In this document: in pieces, positions 1-8,319 of the stretch
How positions within the stretch are numbered: position 1 is the first letter of the stretch
Layout: each line of letters begins with the position of its first letter
NCBI RefSeq assembly: GCF_002564465.1
Contig: NZ_NUUX01000009.1
Location: forward strand, 141,286-205,285
Origin: Bacillus sp. AFS088145
Lineage (GTDB): Bacteria; Bacillota; Bacilli; Bacillales; Bacillaceae_G
Length of the DNA stretch: 64,000 nt
Direction of reading: 5' to 3'
Program-made: the position numbers and the translations under genes
The notes under the pieces: model-generated
What the model saw: the letters and a program-made list of their open reading frames with translations, nothing else
What the model was told of the DNA's origin: nothing
Databases searched by the model: none

Positions 1-198
1 TCACTACCACTAGGCGTACTAAAAGGTACAACTCCATTTTCAATTGTAGCTACATTGGCACTTTGCATTGCACTTGTACCACTTGGGTTAAGAGTTTTAA
101 AAGATGGTTCGAGACCTAGTATGAAGAAAATAATTGGTTCAGTTATATTAATAATCATTTTGTTAGTTGGTTTATTTGTACTTGGAGAGTTAGGATAA
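1..198 (+). CDS. C-terminal end of an integral membrane protein (partial)
   Basis: Frame 1 is open from the window edge to TAA at 196-198, giving the last 65 residues of a protein. It contains two hydrophobic stretches (around IVATLALCIALVPLGL and IIGSVILIIILLVGLFVLG) separated by a short basic loop, so it ends in a membrane hairpin. It lies 62 bp upstream of cobU on the same strand and may belong to the cobalamin cluster. Membrane proteins of the nucleoside-recognition (Gate) type occur near cob genes in some bacilli, but the visible part is too short to assign a family. The 5' end is outside the window. Confidence 0.7.
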   Translation, partial: SLPLGVLKGTTPFSIVATLALCIALVPLGLRVLKDGSRPSMKKIIGSVILIIILLVGLFVLGELG

Positions 199-260
199 TT
201 AGGACAAGATATTGCGGTCCTTTAATTAGGTAAATTATTTTATACGTGGAGGTGAAGGCG

Positions 261-827
261 TTGATTCTAATTATTGGTGGGGCTCGTAGTGGAAAGAGTT
301 CCTATGCAGAAAGACGAATAAAGGAGTTACAAACAACCGCAAATGATGTAGTTTATATTGCTACAGCAATCCCGTTTGATGGAGATATGAATACAAGAAT
401 TAAAAGACATCAAGATGATCGTCCGAACAATTGGCATACCATTGAGCGCTATAAACATTTTAATCAACTAAAAACGCATGAAGAATTTATACAATCGAAG
501 TATGTATTATTAGATTGTATGACAGTTATGGTGACAAATTTAATGTTTGATCATTATACTGATGTTGATTTTGAAACGATTAATAATGAGCAAATAAACA
601 AGCTAGAGTTAGATATAGAAGTTGTAGTGAACGAGTTGATTGACATGTGTGAGCAGCATAGTAAGACATTAATAATTGTAACGAACGAGGTAGGATATGG
701 GCTAGTTCCATCTTATCGATTAGGCAGGATTTTTAGAGATATTGCTGGGCGTATAAATCAAAAAATTGCTGCAAGAGCAGAAGAAGTTATACTCGTTACA
801 GCTGGTATACCATTAAGAATAAAGTAG
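261..827 (+). CDS. cobU: Adenosylcobinamide kinase / adenosylcobinamide-phosphate guanylyltransferase
   Basis: Bifunctional CobU family enzyme: phosphorylates adenosylcobinamide and then transfers GMP to give adenosylcobinamide-GDP, the late cobalamin assembly and salvage step. A P-loop GGARSGKS sits at residues 6-13, and NEVGYGLVPSYRLGRIFRD carries the conserved family C-terminal motif. The length of 188 residues suits the family. The open frame extends to a GTG at 246, but GGAGGTGA at 248-255 is an ideal ribosome binding site for the TTG at 261, so I start there. It is 10 bp from cobS and clearly in its operon. Confidence 0.93.
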   Translation: MILIIGGARSGKSSYAERRIKELQTTANDVVYIATAIPFDGDMNTRIKRHQDDRPNNWHTIERYKHFNQLKTHEEFIQSKYVLLDCMTVMVTNLMFDHYTDVDFETINNEQINKLELDIEVVVNELIDMCEQHSKTLIIVTNEVGYGLVPSYRLGRIFRDIAGRINQKIAARAEEVILVTAGIPLRIK

Positions 828-837
828 GAGTACCAAT

Positions 838-1578
838 ATGAATCGATTTAAAATGATCCTCAGTTTTTTTTCAACCATCCCGGTTAAAAATTACGATTTT
901 ATTGAAGCCGAACTAGGAAAAGGAATTAGATTGGTTCCATTAGTAGGTGTGTTATTTGGTTTAATACTTGTTAGTTTGAATACTGGAATTTCATTAGTCT
1001 TGGACAAAGAAGCCAATGCATTTCTTATTCTATTAGTCTATTTATTCTTAACAGGTGGATTACATTTTGATGGAGTAGCTGACACGTCAGATGGAATTTT
1101 TAGTTATCGTTCAAAAGAAAGAATACTAGAAATTATGAAAGATAGTCGCATTGGCGCATTTGGGGTCATTTCCTTAATTGTTTTATTTTTAGGAGATTGG
1201 TTATTTTTATCAAATAGTACTACATTTGTTATTTTTTTATTTCCGATTATTGGAAGATGCATTGCCTTATTTACATGCAGAATAAGTACGTATGCTAGAA
1301 ATGAAGGATTTGGAAGTCAATTTATAATCGAAGCCAAAAAATCTAATTCATTATTTGTTCTAATTGCATACGTGTTACTTATTTGTGTAAGTAGTGTATT
1401 AATGAATGAAATAGCTATTATTTTTGCGGTATGTATCACGTTTATTTTTATTACATTTGTAACGAAAAGAATCAATCAAAAACTTGATGGAATTACAGGA
1501 GATGTAATTGGATTTACAATTGAAGTTTCCCAATTATGCTTTTTAATTTTTGCTGCTATAGGTGAGAGATTAGTATGA
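838..1578 (+). CDS. cobS: Adenosylcobinamide-GDP ribazoletransferase (cobalamin synthase)
   Basis: Polytopic membrane enzyme that joins adenosylcobinamide-GDP with alpha-ribazole (or its phosphate) to make the corrinoid nucleotide loop. The CobS signature HFDGVADTSDG is present near residues 76-86 inside GGLHFDGVADTSDGIF, the acidic metal-binding motif. Several hydrophobic segments follow, and the C-terminal GDVIGFTIEVSQ motif is also typical. Length 246 residues matches the family. The stop overlaps the next start (ATGA at 1575-1578), indicating translational coupling with the phosphatase gene. Confidence 0.94.
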   Translation: MNRFKMILSFFSTIPVKNYDFIEAELGKGIRLVPLVGVLFGLILVSLNTGISLVLDKEANAFLILLVYLFLTGGLHFDGVADTSDGIFSYRSKERILEIMKDSRIGAFGVISLIVLFLGDWLFLSNSTTFVIFLFPIIGRCIALFTCRISTYARNEGFGSQFIIEAKKSNSLFVLIAYVLLICVSSVLMNEIAIIFAVCITFIFITFVTKRINQKLDGITGDVIGFTIEVSQLCFLIFAAIGERLV

Positions 1579-2174
1579 GAATATTTTTAATTAGACATAC
1601 AGAAAGCATTGGAAATAGAAAAAAGGTTTATGCAGGAATGACTGATTTTGATTTAACAGAAAAAGGCCTAAGTCAAATAGGTAGTGTGATAACCCAGTTT
1701 ACGATAATGATTGAGCCTACTTCACGCTATACTTTGTATTCTAGTCCACTTCGTAGATGCACGTTATTAAGTGATGCGATAGAAGATTTAATAGGAGAAT
1801 CGAAAATAGTTGATCATCGGTTACAAGAGACAAATTTTGGGCTATTTGAAGGAAAAACATATACTGATCTTTTAATTGAAGTGCCTGAAGTTGTAGAAAA
1901 GTGGAATGAAGATTTGATTCATTTTCAAATTCCGAATGGGGAAAGCTTAAAGCAGTGTGCAGAAAGAGTTAATACATTTTGTCATGACATTAGATCAAAA
2001 AACGAAGATGTAATAGTAGTATCACATGGAGGAATTATGAAGCTACTACTCTTAAATTTACTTCATTTAGATTTAAGTCATTTCTGGAAATTTTATACTA
2101 GTAATGGATGTATTATTGAAATTGAGTATAAAGACGGTTTTGGATTTTTAAAAAATATCATTCAACTAAATTAA
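1575..2174 (+). CDS. cobC: Histidine phosphatase, probable alpha-ribazole phosphatase
   Basis: Phosphoglycerate-mutase/histidine-phosphatase fold. The N-terminal RHTES at residues 7-11 is the catalytic RH motif, SSPLRRC is the conserved substrate-phosphate motif, and VVSHGGIMK carries the second catalytic histidine. Placement between cobS and the alpha-ribazole genes makes alpha-ribazole-5'-phosphate (or adenosylcobalamin-5'-phosphate) the likely substrate. The family is broad and substrate specificity is inferred from operon context only. It overlaps cobS by 4 bp and is 14 bp ahead of the ECF component. Confidence 0.85.
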   Translation: MRIFLIRHTESIGNRKKVYAGMTDFDLTEKGLSQIGSVITQFTIMIEPTSRYTLYSSPLRRCTLLSDAIEDLIGESKIVDHRLQETNFGLFEGKTYTDLLIEVPEVVEKWNEDLIHFQIPNGESLKQCAERVNTFCHDIRSKNEDVIVVSHGGIMKLLLLNLLHLDLSHFWKFYTSNGCIIEIEYKDGFGFLKNIIQLN

Positions 2175-2188
2175 GAGGATGGAGAAAC

Positions 2189-2686
2189 TTGAACACAAAA
2201 AAAATTGTTTTACTTTCATTATTTATCGCATTAAGTGCAGTACTGTCTAATATAAAAATAGTTTATTCTATTGCATTTGATTCATTGCCGGCTTTTCTGG
2301 CTGCTATGATGATTTCACCGATTGCCGGCGGGATTGTAGGGGCACTAGGTCATCTTCTTACAGCAATTACTTCGGGTTTTCCTTTTACAGTACCAGTGCA
2401 TCTATTTATCGCAATACAAATGTTTGTGATTGTTTGGATTTTTGGCGTATTATTTAAAAAAATGAATCAATACATAGCGATGGTCGTTGCAATTATTTTA
2501 AATGGTCCAGTGGCAACTTTATTAAGCGGTCTATTAATTGCTTATTTGAATCACTCGTTTACAGTAAAGACTGTTAGTAGTTTTTTTATCTTAATGGTTG
2601 TGCCATTGACTTTAGCTTCAGCGGCCAATATTGTTTTAGCATTTATACTTCAAAAGGTGATGAAACGTGCAAATTTCAAAATATAG
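2189..2686 (+). CDS. cblT: ECF transporter S component, probable alpha-ribazole uptake protein CblT
   Basis: A small hydrophobic protein of 165 residues with about five or six membrane segments and the N-terminal region typical of ECF S components (LFIALSAVLSNIKI). It starts at TTG 2189 behind GGATGGAG. It overlaps the downstream kinase gene by 20 bp. CblT is the alpha-ribazole transporter described in Listeria and Geobacillus and is characteristically paired with CblS, so the pairing here drives the assignment. No EcfA or EcfT genes are in view, so the shared energising module must lie elsewhere. Confidence 0.78.
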   Translation: MNTKKIVLLSLFIALSAVLSNIKIVYSIAFDSLPAFLAAMMISPIAGGIVGALGHLLTAITSGFPFTVPVHLFIAIQMFVIVWIFGVLFKKMNQYIAMVVAIILNGPVATLLSGLLIAYLNHSFTVKTVSSFFILMVVPLTLASAANIVLAFILQKVMKRANFKI

Positions 2687-3437
2687 AGATTTAACTTTAA
2701 TGCATATAGATAAGAATCGTTATTTTACAATTGCTTGTGATAGCTGCGGTGGAATAGGGATGAGTGAGCTTGATTTCATAAAAGTTGATGAAGAAATTGT
2801 AGGTTATTTAACAGCCAAATTATGTTTAGTTGAAACATTAGCATTTCGAGCTAAGCCTACTGTTTTAATTAATACTTTATGTGTAGAAATGAATGGAAGA
2901 GGTAAGCGAATAATAAACGGGATTGAAAAAGCAATTAAAGAATATAATGAAGCTAATTTTTATGAAGACAACTTAGAAATAAATATTACTGGAAGTACAG
3001 AAGAAAATATTCCAACAAAACAAACAGGTTTAGGAATTACTTTAATGGGAGAAATTTATAATCCATATATTAGAAAAGAAATCATTTCAGGGGACCGTGT
3101 AATATTAATTGGTTATCCAAAAGTAGGAAATGAAGTATTAGAGGATTTAAATGAAAATAAAAACGAGATTATTAATTTTAATTCATTAAAGCAATTAACT
3201 AATAGCGAAGATGTCTCAGATCTATTACCAATCGGTTCAAAAGGCGTTCAATATGAATTGAATCAGTTGATGGAAACAAATAATATCGAAATAAAATTAG
3301 TAAATCAATCTAGTATCCCATTACATAAATCGGCAGGTCCCGCGACATGTGCTCTAGCAATTATTAAAAAGGATGCGATTGAGAGATTAAAAAGGCAAAT
3401 CTTACAGCCAATCACATTACTAGGTGAGATCGTTTAA
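2667..3437 (+). CDS. cblS: Alpha-ribazole kinase CblS
   Basis: A PurM/AIR-synthase-like ATP-binding protein of 256 residues with an N-terminal ACDSCGGIG motif and a middle segment TKQTGLGITLMG. CblS phosphorylates salvaged alpha-ribazole so that cells lacking CobT can still supply alpha-ribazole phosphate for cobalamin assembly. The GTG start at 2667 lies within the end of cblT and is served by AAGGTG at 2655-2660, implying coupling. The genes cobU, cobS, cobC, cblT and cblS together form a complete late salvage route. The family assignment is from recognition and the operon; no structure-based check was possible. Confidence 0.8.
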   Translation: MQISKYRDLTLMHIDKNRYFTIACDSCGGIGMSELDFIKVDEEIVGYLTAKLCLVETLAFRAKPTVLINTLCVEMNGRGKRIINGIEKAIKEYNEANFYEDNLEINITGSTEENIPTKQTGLGITLMGEIYNPYIRKEIISGDRVILIGYPKVGNEVLEDLNENKNEIINFNSLKQLTNSEDVSDLLPIGSKGVQYELNQLMETNNIEIKLVNQSSIPLHKSAGPATCALAIIKKDAIERLKRQILQPITLLGEIV

Positions 3438-3471
3438 TGAATCGATTGAAATAAAAATATGGAGAAATAAT

Positions 3472-4560
3472 ATGGCAGAAGCTTTAAAAGATTTATATAA
3501 CTACGATTTAATTTCAAAAATTGCAAACGAGATCAGTATTGTCTATACAGACTTTAATCGTGAAACATTTATGAATAAGGTTTTCAATGAAAGTTGGGAA
3601 GAAAAAACATTAAAGGAAAGAATGAGACATATTACGATTTGTTTGGGAGAGACACTTCCAAACAAATATGAAAAATCAATAGAGATTTTAAGGAGTATAT
3701 TAGAGAACTTTCCAAAAGGCCAATTAAGTAGTATTTTTTTTCCTGATTTTGTTGAAGTGTATGGCTTAGAACATTGGGAAAAATCAATAGAAGCCCTAGA
3801 ATTATTCACAAAGCACTCAACATCAGAATTTGCTGTTAGACCGTTCATTGTACAAGACCAAGAACGAATGATGACACAAATGCTAAAATGGTCTACTCAT
3901 CCAGATGAACATGTAAGAAGACTTGCAAGTGAAGGATGCCGTCCAAAATTACCATGGGGAATGGTTCTAAAAAGTCTAAGAAAAGACCCAACTCCAATTC
4001 TTCCTATCCTAGAAAACTTAAAGGCAGACGAGTCATTATATGTTCGAAAAAGTGTAGCGAATAATTTAAACGATATTTCGAAAAATCACCCAACTCTAGT
4101 ATTAAAAATTGCGAAAGAATGGTACGGTAAAAATCCACATACCAATTGGATTATAAAGCACGCATGTAGAACCCTATTAAAAAAAGGTAATATAGAAGCT
4201 TTAACGATTTTTGGATTTCAAACGACAAAAGCAATTCATATAGACCAATTCCAATTACTATCAGACAAGATCGAAATTGGTGGAGATTTAAACTTTTCAT
4301 TTACCATTCATAGTAACGAACCAACCACCACAAAACTTAGAATCGAATTCGCAATTGATTATGTAAAGTCAAAAGGTAACCGTACAAGAAAAATCTTTAA
4401 AATATCCGAAAATACAATTGAAAATGAAAAAACATTATCATACAACAAGAAACACTCATTCAAAAACTTATCAACAAGAAAACACTACCCAGGCCAACAT
4501 AGCATCACAATACTGATCAATGGAGTGGAAAGTGGAACTTATGACTTTACGGTAAACTAA
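3472..4560 (+). CDS. alkC: 3-methyladenine DNA glycosylase AlkC (HEAT-like repeat plus Ig-like domain)
   Basis: Alkylpurine DNA glycosylase of the HEAT-like ALK-fold family. The N-terminal two thirds is helical with repeat-like segments (WSTHPDEHVRRLASEG, LKADESLYVRKSVANNLND, TNWIIKHACRTLLKKG), as seen in AlkC/AlkD proteins. The last 110 residues are beta-rich (DLNFSFTIHS to HSITILINGVE), matching the C-terminal Ig-like domain that distinguishes AlkC from AlkD. The frame opens at 3424, but ATG 3472 is preceded by GGAG and gives the normal N-terminus MAEALKDLYN. It follows cblS by 34 bp and may be co-transcribed, although unrelated in function. Confidence 0.87.
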   Translation: MAEALKDLYNYDLISKIANEISIVYTDFNRETFMNKVFNESWEEKTLKERMRHITICLGETLPNKYEKSIEILRSILENFPKGQLSSIFFPDFVEVYGLEHWEKSIEALELFTKHSTSEFAVRPFIVQDQERMMTQMLKWSTHPDEHVRRLASEGCRPKLPWGMVLKSLRKDPTPILPILENLKADESLYVRKSVANNLNDISKNHPTLVLKIAKEWYGKNPHTNWIIKHACRTLLKKGNIEALTIFGFQTTKAIHIDQFQLLSDKIEIGGDLNFSFTIHSNEPTTTKLRIEFAIDYVKSKGNRTRKIFKISENTIENEKTLSYNKKHSFKNLSTRKHYPGQHSITILINGVESGTYDFTVN

Positions 4561-4563
4561 ATA

Positions 4564-4590
4564 AGAGATTCAAATTTTTTTGGAATCTCT
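4564..4590 (+). terminator. Hairpin terminator behind alkC, first copy of a duplicated hairpin
   Basis: AGAGATTC at 4564-4571 pairs with GAATCTCT at 4583-4590 around a T-rich loop. Nearly the same sequence recurs at 4728-4752. Confidence 0.6.
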
Positions 4591-4716
4591 CAGACTGTTG
4601 ACAAACGCTCGCTTTCTTCGTTGCTTCGCCTGTCTGCGGTGCTCATTACCGTCAAAGGTAACTCCGCTCCTCACCAGGCTTCGCGCCTCGAAAGACAAGC
4701 GCTTGCAATCAGTCTG
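4591..4716. repeat. 126-bp GC-richer repeat element with 7-bp terminal inverted repeats
   Basis: The segment runs from CAGACTG (4591-4597) to CAGTCTG (4710-4716), which are exact inverted repeats, and is visibly richer in G and C than its surroundings. Internally ACGCTCGCTTTCTTCG near the left end is partly complementary to CGAAAGACAAGCGCTTGC near the right end, so the whole element can fold. It is flanked by two near-identical terminator hairpins (4564-4590 and 4728-4752). It encodes a spurious 69-residue open frame but nothing protein-like. It looks like a non-coding mobile or REP-type element. Confidence 0.6.
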
Positions 4717-4727
4717 AAATTCACTAT

Positions 4728-4752
4728 GAGATTCAGATTTTTTGGAATCTCT
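4728..4752 (-). terminator. Second copy of the duplicated hairpin, at the 3' side of the GNAT gene
   Basis: GAGATTC at 4728-4734 and GAATCTC at 4745-4751 repeat the 4564-4590 hairpin with a similar T-rich loop. It lies 40 bp beyond the stop of the convergent GNAT gene and could terminate that transcript. Confidence 0.5.
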
Positions 4753-4791
4753 CTATGTTTTTTAAAACTCAGTTTTCTTTCCCTCTATCAC

Positions 4792-5664
4792 TTAACCCTG
4801 TCTCTTGTGCATCATCACATCTTCAGTTAGTGGAGTAAAGCCAAGTTTTTCTTGTAACACACTTTTAGGAATTTGTGATTTAGTGATTGTAACTACTGTA
4901 ACTTTTCGATTGATGTTTTCATTATGGATGATCGACATTATATCATAAAAATAAGGTATAGCTGTTTCAGTATAAGCAACAGCTAATATTTCTGAATACC
5001 CAGTATCTGGTCGTATTGTCATACCAAAATAGGCAATGACTTGATTTTCTAGCTTACATTCAACTGCATAATCAAATTCAATTGAGCTATAATACTCATT
5101 CATCATGGCAACTTGTTCGTTAGTAAGAATTTGTTGCTTCATCTTTAAATCTTTCCAAACATTAAATTGAAATTGATCTTTTATCTCGTACGAAAATCCA
5201 GGAATACTTTGGATTGTTTTTATAAGAAGTGGATAATACGCACCAACTATTTGAGTACGATTGGTAATGTTGAAGCCTTTTGATAAGAAATAGTCTATTT
5301 GTTTTGACCACTGTCCTCTAAATCGCTGTGCAAATAATTTTCCACCGTATTCCTCACTAACAGCAAATTGATAAACTCTTTCAAACAATTCATCTCGCAC
5401 AGTATCCTCATATTCTGGCAATACCCATGGATAACCTAATGAAACAAACTCTCCTTTACCAGAGAAACTCATATAACCTATAAGTTGATCACCGTCAAAA
5501 GCAAAGCATCTAGATTTTTCATTAAACTCAGATTGTTGTTCAAATAATTTTGGAGATAAAGTTGCTTTCCAAGCATATGGTAGAGATTCGGTCATCTTAT
5601 TCCAAAAATCAAACTGCAAATCAAGATCTGTTGGACTCTCATAAAAACGATAATCTATAGTCAT
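4792..5664 (-). CDS. GNAT family N-acetyltransferase (two-domain)
   Basis: A 290-residue protein with acetyltransferase character: the first half contains the core strand pattern RCFAFDGDQLIGYMSF and the glycine-rich VSLGYPWVLPEYEDTVRDELFERVYQFA, resembling the acetyl-CoA pyrophosphate loop region, and ends with KGFNITNRTQIVGAYY. The second half (VECKLENQVIAYFGMTIRPDTG) looks like a degenerate repeat of the fold. The substrate is unknown. It is a single gene, convergent with alkC, with no obvious operon partners. The GNAT assignment is by overall pattern rather than one decisive motif. Confidence 0.7.
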   Translation of the reverse strand: MTIDYRFYESPTDLDLQFDFWNKMTESLPYAWKATLSPKLFEQQSEFNEKSRCFAFDGDQLIGYMSFSGKGEFVSLGYPWVLPEYEDTVRDELFERVYQFAVSEEYGGKLFAQRFRGQWSKQIDYFLSKGFNITNRTQIVGAYYPLLIKTIQSIPGFSYEIKDQFQFNVWKDLKMKQQILTNEQVAMMNEYYSSIEFDYAVECKLENQVIAYFGMTIRPDTGYSEILAVAYTETAIPYFYDIMSIIHNENINRKVTVVTITKSQIPKSVLQEKLGFTPLTEDVMMHKRQG

Positions 5665-6143
5665 ATCAAAATCCTTTCCTAAATCGTACTAATTTTAATA
5701 GTATCAAATTCATTTGGATTTGAATCTTCAAGAATAGCTAATTTTACTAAAAAAAACCAGTAACATCTAAATAGGGCCAATTAAATAAATATCACATTAA
5801 TTAAAGTATGATTATATAGTCATTCTGTTGCCTATAAAAAGAGCATTGAGCAAGAAGTTTAATTAGAGTCTGTACAGGGGCTCTTTTTTTGTTTCACTTT
5901 TTTATTATTGAAGAATGGTCGTTTTTAATAAATAATTACATATTTATACTCCTTAAGGTAACGCTATGAAAATGATGTTTGAACTTGTTTTTCTAAAAAT
6001 TAGCTCTTATTTATTTTTAACTTCTTAAGAATAAACAATTACTAAAATTTGTTGATCTTATAAAACCGCTTAACATTAAAATCATTATTAGATCATCTAA
6101 AATTCTAAAAGGAGTTCAATAGTTTGAACTCCTTTAATTTTAT
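5665..6143. other. Intergenic region between the GNAT and MFS genes
   Basis: About 480 bp without a protein-like frame. It holds the upstream region of the GNAT gene, a weak hairpin (AAAAGAGC near 5836 with GCTCTTTTTT near 5880, long loop), and the terminator of the MFS gene at its right end. Nothing else is recognised. Confidence 0.5.
6107..6138 (-). terminator. Terminator of the MFS transporter gene
   Basis: AAAGGAGTTCA and TTGAACTCCTTT form a near-perfect stem with a short loop immediately after the minus-strand stop codon, with T-rich sequence following on the minus strand. Confidence 0.75.
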
Positions 6144-7439
6144 TTAGAGAGATATTTTATTTTCCTTATAATCTAATTGTTTTGAATGCGCCATTTTATA
6201 GGCCATCACTCCAAAAAATATTCCTGCCAATCCTCTGAATATCGTTGAAATAATCATCGCAATATTCATACTGAATGATTCGAGTAAAAACACACCAAAT
6301 TGTGGAGCGATGAAGGCAACGATTGAAAGTAGGAAATTATAATTGGCAATATAAGAAGTGCGATGTTCTTCTTCGGTAGCTTCTAGTAAGCTATTAAATA
6401 ATATTAAAACTGTACCAGATACAAAAAATCCGGATGTAAAGTTTACAATAAATAAGTATACATAATTTGTTGATAAAATATTTAAAATAGGTGCTGAGGC
6501 CATTCCGATTGAAATCCAAATTAATAATTGAGTATTACTATAACGGTTCGCCATCTTTGCCCACCAACGAAAACTTACGATTTGTGAAAGTTGGTTGCTT
6601 ACTGTAAATAAACTAATCCAAAAAGCAGTTGCATGAGCAAATCTTATTTGATAAATCGAAAATAATGACCAGGCCATTTGCCACGCGAAGTTAAAAAATA
6701 GTGCACAAACTAAAAATGAGATATAGGGTTTATACTGAAAAAGATGTTTTGAGAAAGGAGAATAGTGATTAGAAATTTCAATTTTTTGCTTCTCCTCTTT
6801 ATGTTTTAATATATAAAAGAACTCAATCATTCCGAATATAAATGCGAATAAAAAAAGTAATTGATATGGAAGGGCACTTTTTGGGCTGATAGATTTCATA
6901 CATATTCCTGCTACAAGCGTTACAATCATTCCAGTAAAGGTAAGTATTCTATTTCGATTGCCAAAAAATGTGTTTCGACGATCTGCTGGAATTAAATCAC
7001 CAATAAATGCTTGCCAGCCTAAATTTAGAAATGTGCCGGGAAAATTCATTAATGCAATTAAAATAACAAAAAACCATGCGATATGCTCTGATTTAACAAA
7101 TGGAAGAAATACCATTATTAATAGAAAAAAACGAGTAAAGAAAATGGAGTAAGCAGTGAATTTTCTTTTTTCTTCTAACTTATTAACCATAAAAGCAGCT
7201 GGGAGCATTGCGGCCATTCCGACAATTGAAGGTAAGGAAGAAATTAAACCAACTTGATAATTGGTAGCACCTAAAATTGCTATAGCAAACAAAATAAAAT
7301 AGTTATTTGATAAACTGATTGCGATTGTAGATGCAGCTCCATTTTTAATGCTCTGGGATTCATTGTGTAGCACATCCTGTTTACTGTAAATCAACTGACG
7401 TTCCTTCTTCCTTTGTATTAATTTCCTAATTTTAAACAA
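6144..7439 (-). CDS. Major facilitator superfamily transporter
   Basis: A 431-residue polytopic protein with about twelve hydrophobic segments. After a basic cytoplasmic N-terminus (FKIRKLIQRKKERQ) the first helix pair contains NNYFILFAIAILGATNYQVGLISSLPSI, followed by a loop with PAAFMVNKLEEKRK, which resembles the MFS motif A region between helices 2 and 3. The sequence DLIPADRRNTFFGNRNR after the fourth helix is also typical of this transporter class. The substrate cannot be read from sequence. The gene stands alone with its own terminator, so no pathway context helps. Confidence 0.8.
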   Translation of the reverse strand: MFKIRKLIQRKKERQLIYSKQDVLHNESQSIKNGAASTIAISLSNNYFILFAIAILGATNYQVGLISSLPSIVGMAAMLPAAFMVNKLEEKRKFTAYSIFFTRFFLLIMVFLPFVKSEHIAWFFVILIALMNFPGTFLNLGWQAFIGDLIPADRRNTFFGNRNRILTFTGMIVTLVAGICMKSISPKSALPYQLLFLFAFIFGMIEFFYILKHKEEKQKIEISNHYSPFSKHLFQYKPYISFLVCALFFNFAWQMAWSLFSIYQIRFAHATAFWISLFTVSNQLSQIVSFRWWAKMANRYSNTQLLIWISIGMASAPILNILSTNYVYLFIVNFTSGFFVSGTVLILFNSLLEATEEEHRTSYIANYNFLLSIVAFIAPQFGVFLLESFSMNIAMIISTIFRGLAGIFFGVMAYKMAHSKQLDYKENKISL

Positions 7440-7725
7440 AATTCAAAATAGAATATTTGATTTTAAATTTTTAAATAATTCATTAGAACAATAGCATATT
7501 TATTCATTAAATACTATGTTTTAGAACTAAGTTTTAATGTAAAATAATGGCTTTATCTTGAACAGAAATTCCCAAAAATTAGCTATTAATTTCAGTGTTT
7601 AAAAATTGCATTTTATAATAATTTTTAATAAAATAGAATAATCTGTCTGATGTAATAAGAATCATATTTTAAACATATTAAATATTGGAAAGAACATTTT
7701 TTAATAGTTAAGCCATACTAATATT

Positions 7726-7770
7726 AAAATTGACGTAAAAATAATTTATTTATTTCATCGTCAATTTTTT
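7726..7770 (+). terminator. T-tailed hairpin directly upstream of repeat copy A
   Basis: AAAATTGACG at 7726-7735 pairs with CGTCAATTTT at 7759-7768, followed by T residues. No plus-strand gene lies immediately upstream, so it may belong to the repeat element rather than terminate a gene. Confidence 0.55.
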
Positions 7771-7773
7771 ATT

Positions 7774-7908
7774 GCACTTTAAAGATAGTATAAGTTGGCA
7801 GCGATGATGAGTAGTCGACGTAGTAGCCAATTCTAGGAGTAAAGTATAAGTGCACCAACGTTTCTGACTTCGCTTTAAAGGCTGGCCAATCGACAAGTTT
7901 TCTTTATT
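7774..7908 (+). repeat. Dispersed repeat family, copy A
   Basis: About 135 bp sharing ordered blocks with copies at 57093-57212 and 61823-61948: CACTTTAA, then AGTATAAGTTGGCAGCGA, then CCAATTCTAGGAGTAAAG, then TATAAGTGCA, then AATCGACAAGTTTTCTTTAT at the 3' end. It is non-coding and lies behind a T-tailed hairpin. It ends 36 bp before the ATG of the 7945 gene, so it supplies part of that gene's leader. Confidence 0.7.
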
Positions 7909-7944
7909 TACATATGAACAATATAAGGCAAGGAGAAGAGACAT

Positions 7945-8319
7945 ATGTTTTCACCAGTTTACAAAGTAAATGATGATGGAGAAATTTACTTAAGTACAAA
8001 AGGCTTTTCAGTAACCTACGACCAATTTAAAGAGGATGAACAAGGGAACGCATATGTAATCGTAAAAAGCGATGAAGAACCACTAATTAGAGTAAAACTA
8101 CTTCTACATAATATTGGTAATGCAAAAACACCAGAATTAGAAGTAAAAAACAAATCTGGATTAGGTCAGGTGGAAATAAGATTACTTCGAGTAAAAATTA
8201 AAAAATTTAAAAATGGATGGGGAGCAAAAATTGCTCTATCAAATGGAGAAGTGACGATTAAAGGTGATATACCTAAACACGTCAAGATCCAAGTAGTTCG
8301 AAAAGTTAAGTTATCGTAA
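7945..8319 (+). CDS. Hypothetical protein of 124 residues
   Basis: I do not recognise this protein. It is soluble, rich in beta-type alternation and in lysine (predicted basic C-terminal half, e.g. RLLRVKIKKFKNGWGAKIAL), with no signal peptide, membrane segment or cysteine. The start ATG at 7945 has GGAGAAG about 9 bases upstream, so it is probably expressed. It stands alone between the repeat copy A and the LysR gene region. A single-domain beta protein is the most that can be said. Confidence 0.65.
   Translation: MFSPVYKVNDDGEIYLSTKGFSVTYDQFKEDEQGNAYVIVKSDEEPLIRVKLLLHNIGNAKTPELEVKNKSGLGQVEIRLLRVKIKKFKNGWGAKIALSNGEVTIKGDIPKHVKIQVVRKVKLS

Larger units (their letters stand above)
7440..7944. 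other. Divergent intergenic region upstream of the MFS and 7945 genes
   Basis: About 500 bp between divergent genes. The left part is AT-rich with no protein signal and must hold the MFS promoter. The right part contains a T-tailed hairpin (7726-7770) and repeat copy A (7774-7908), described separately. Confidence 0.6.

Noticed and set aside
3543-3848. 101-residue minus-strand frame inside alkC
   Set aside because: Shadow of the alkC coding frame, with no ribosome binding site.
4621-4830. 69-residue open frame across the repeat element
   Set aside because: It lies inside the inverted-repeat element and the following terminator, has no ribosome binding site and reads like translated repeat DNA.
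5835-5890. Terminator-like hairpin in the GNAT-MFS gap
   Set aside because: AAAAGAGC and GCTCTTTT arms are separated by a long loop and no plus-strand gene precedes it, so I mention it only as a weak hairpin.
7750-7944. Minus-strand 64-residue frame upstream of the 7945 gene
   Set aside because: It is antisense to repeat copy A and has no start signal or protein character.
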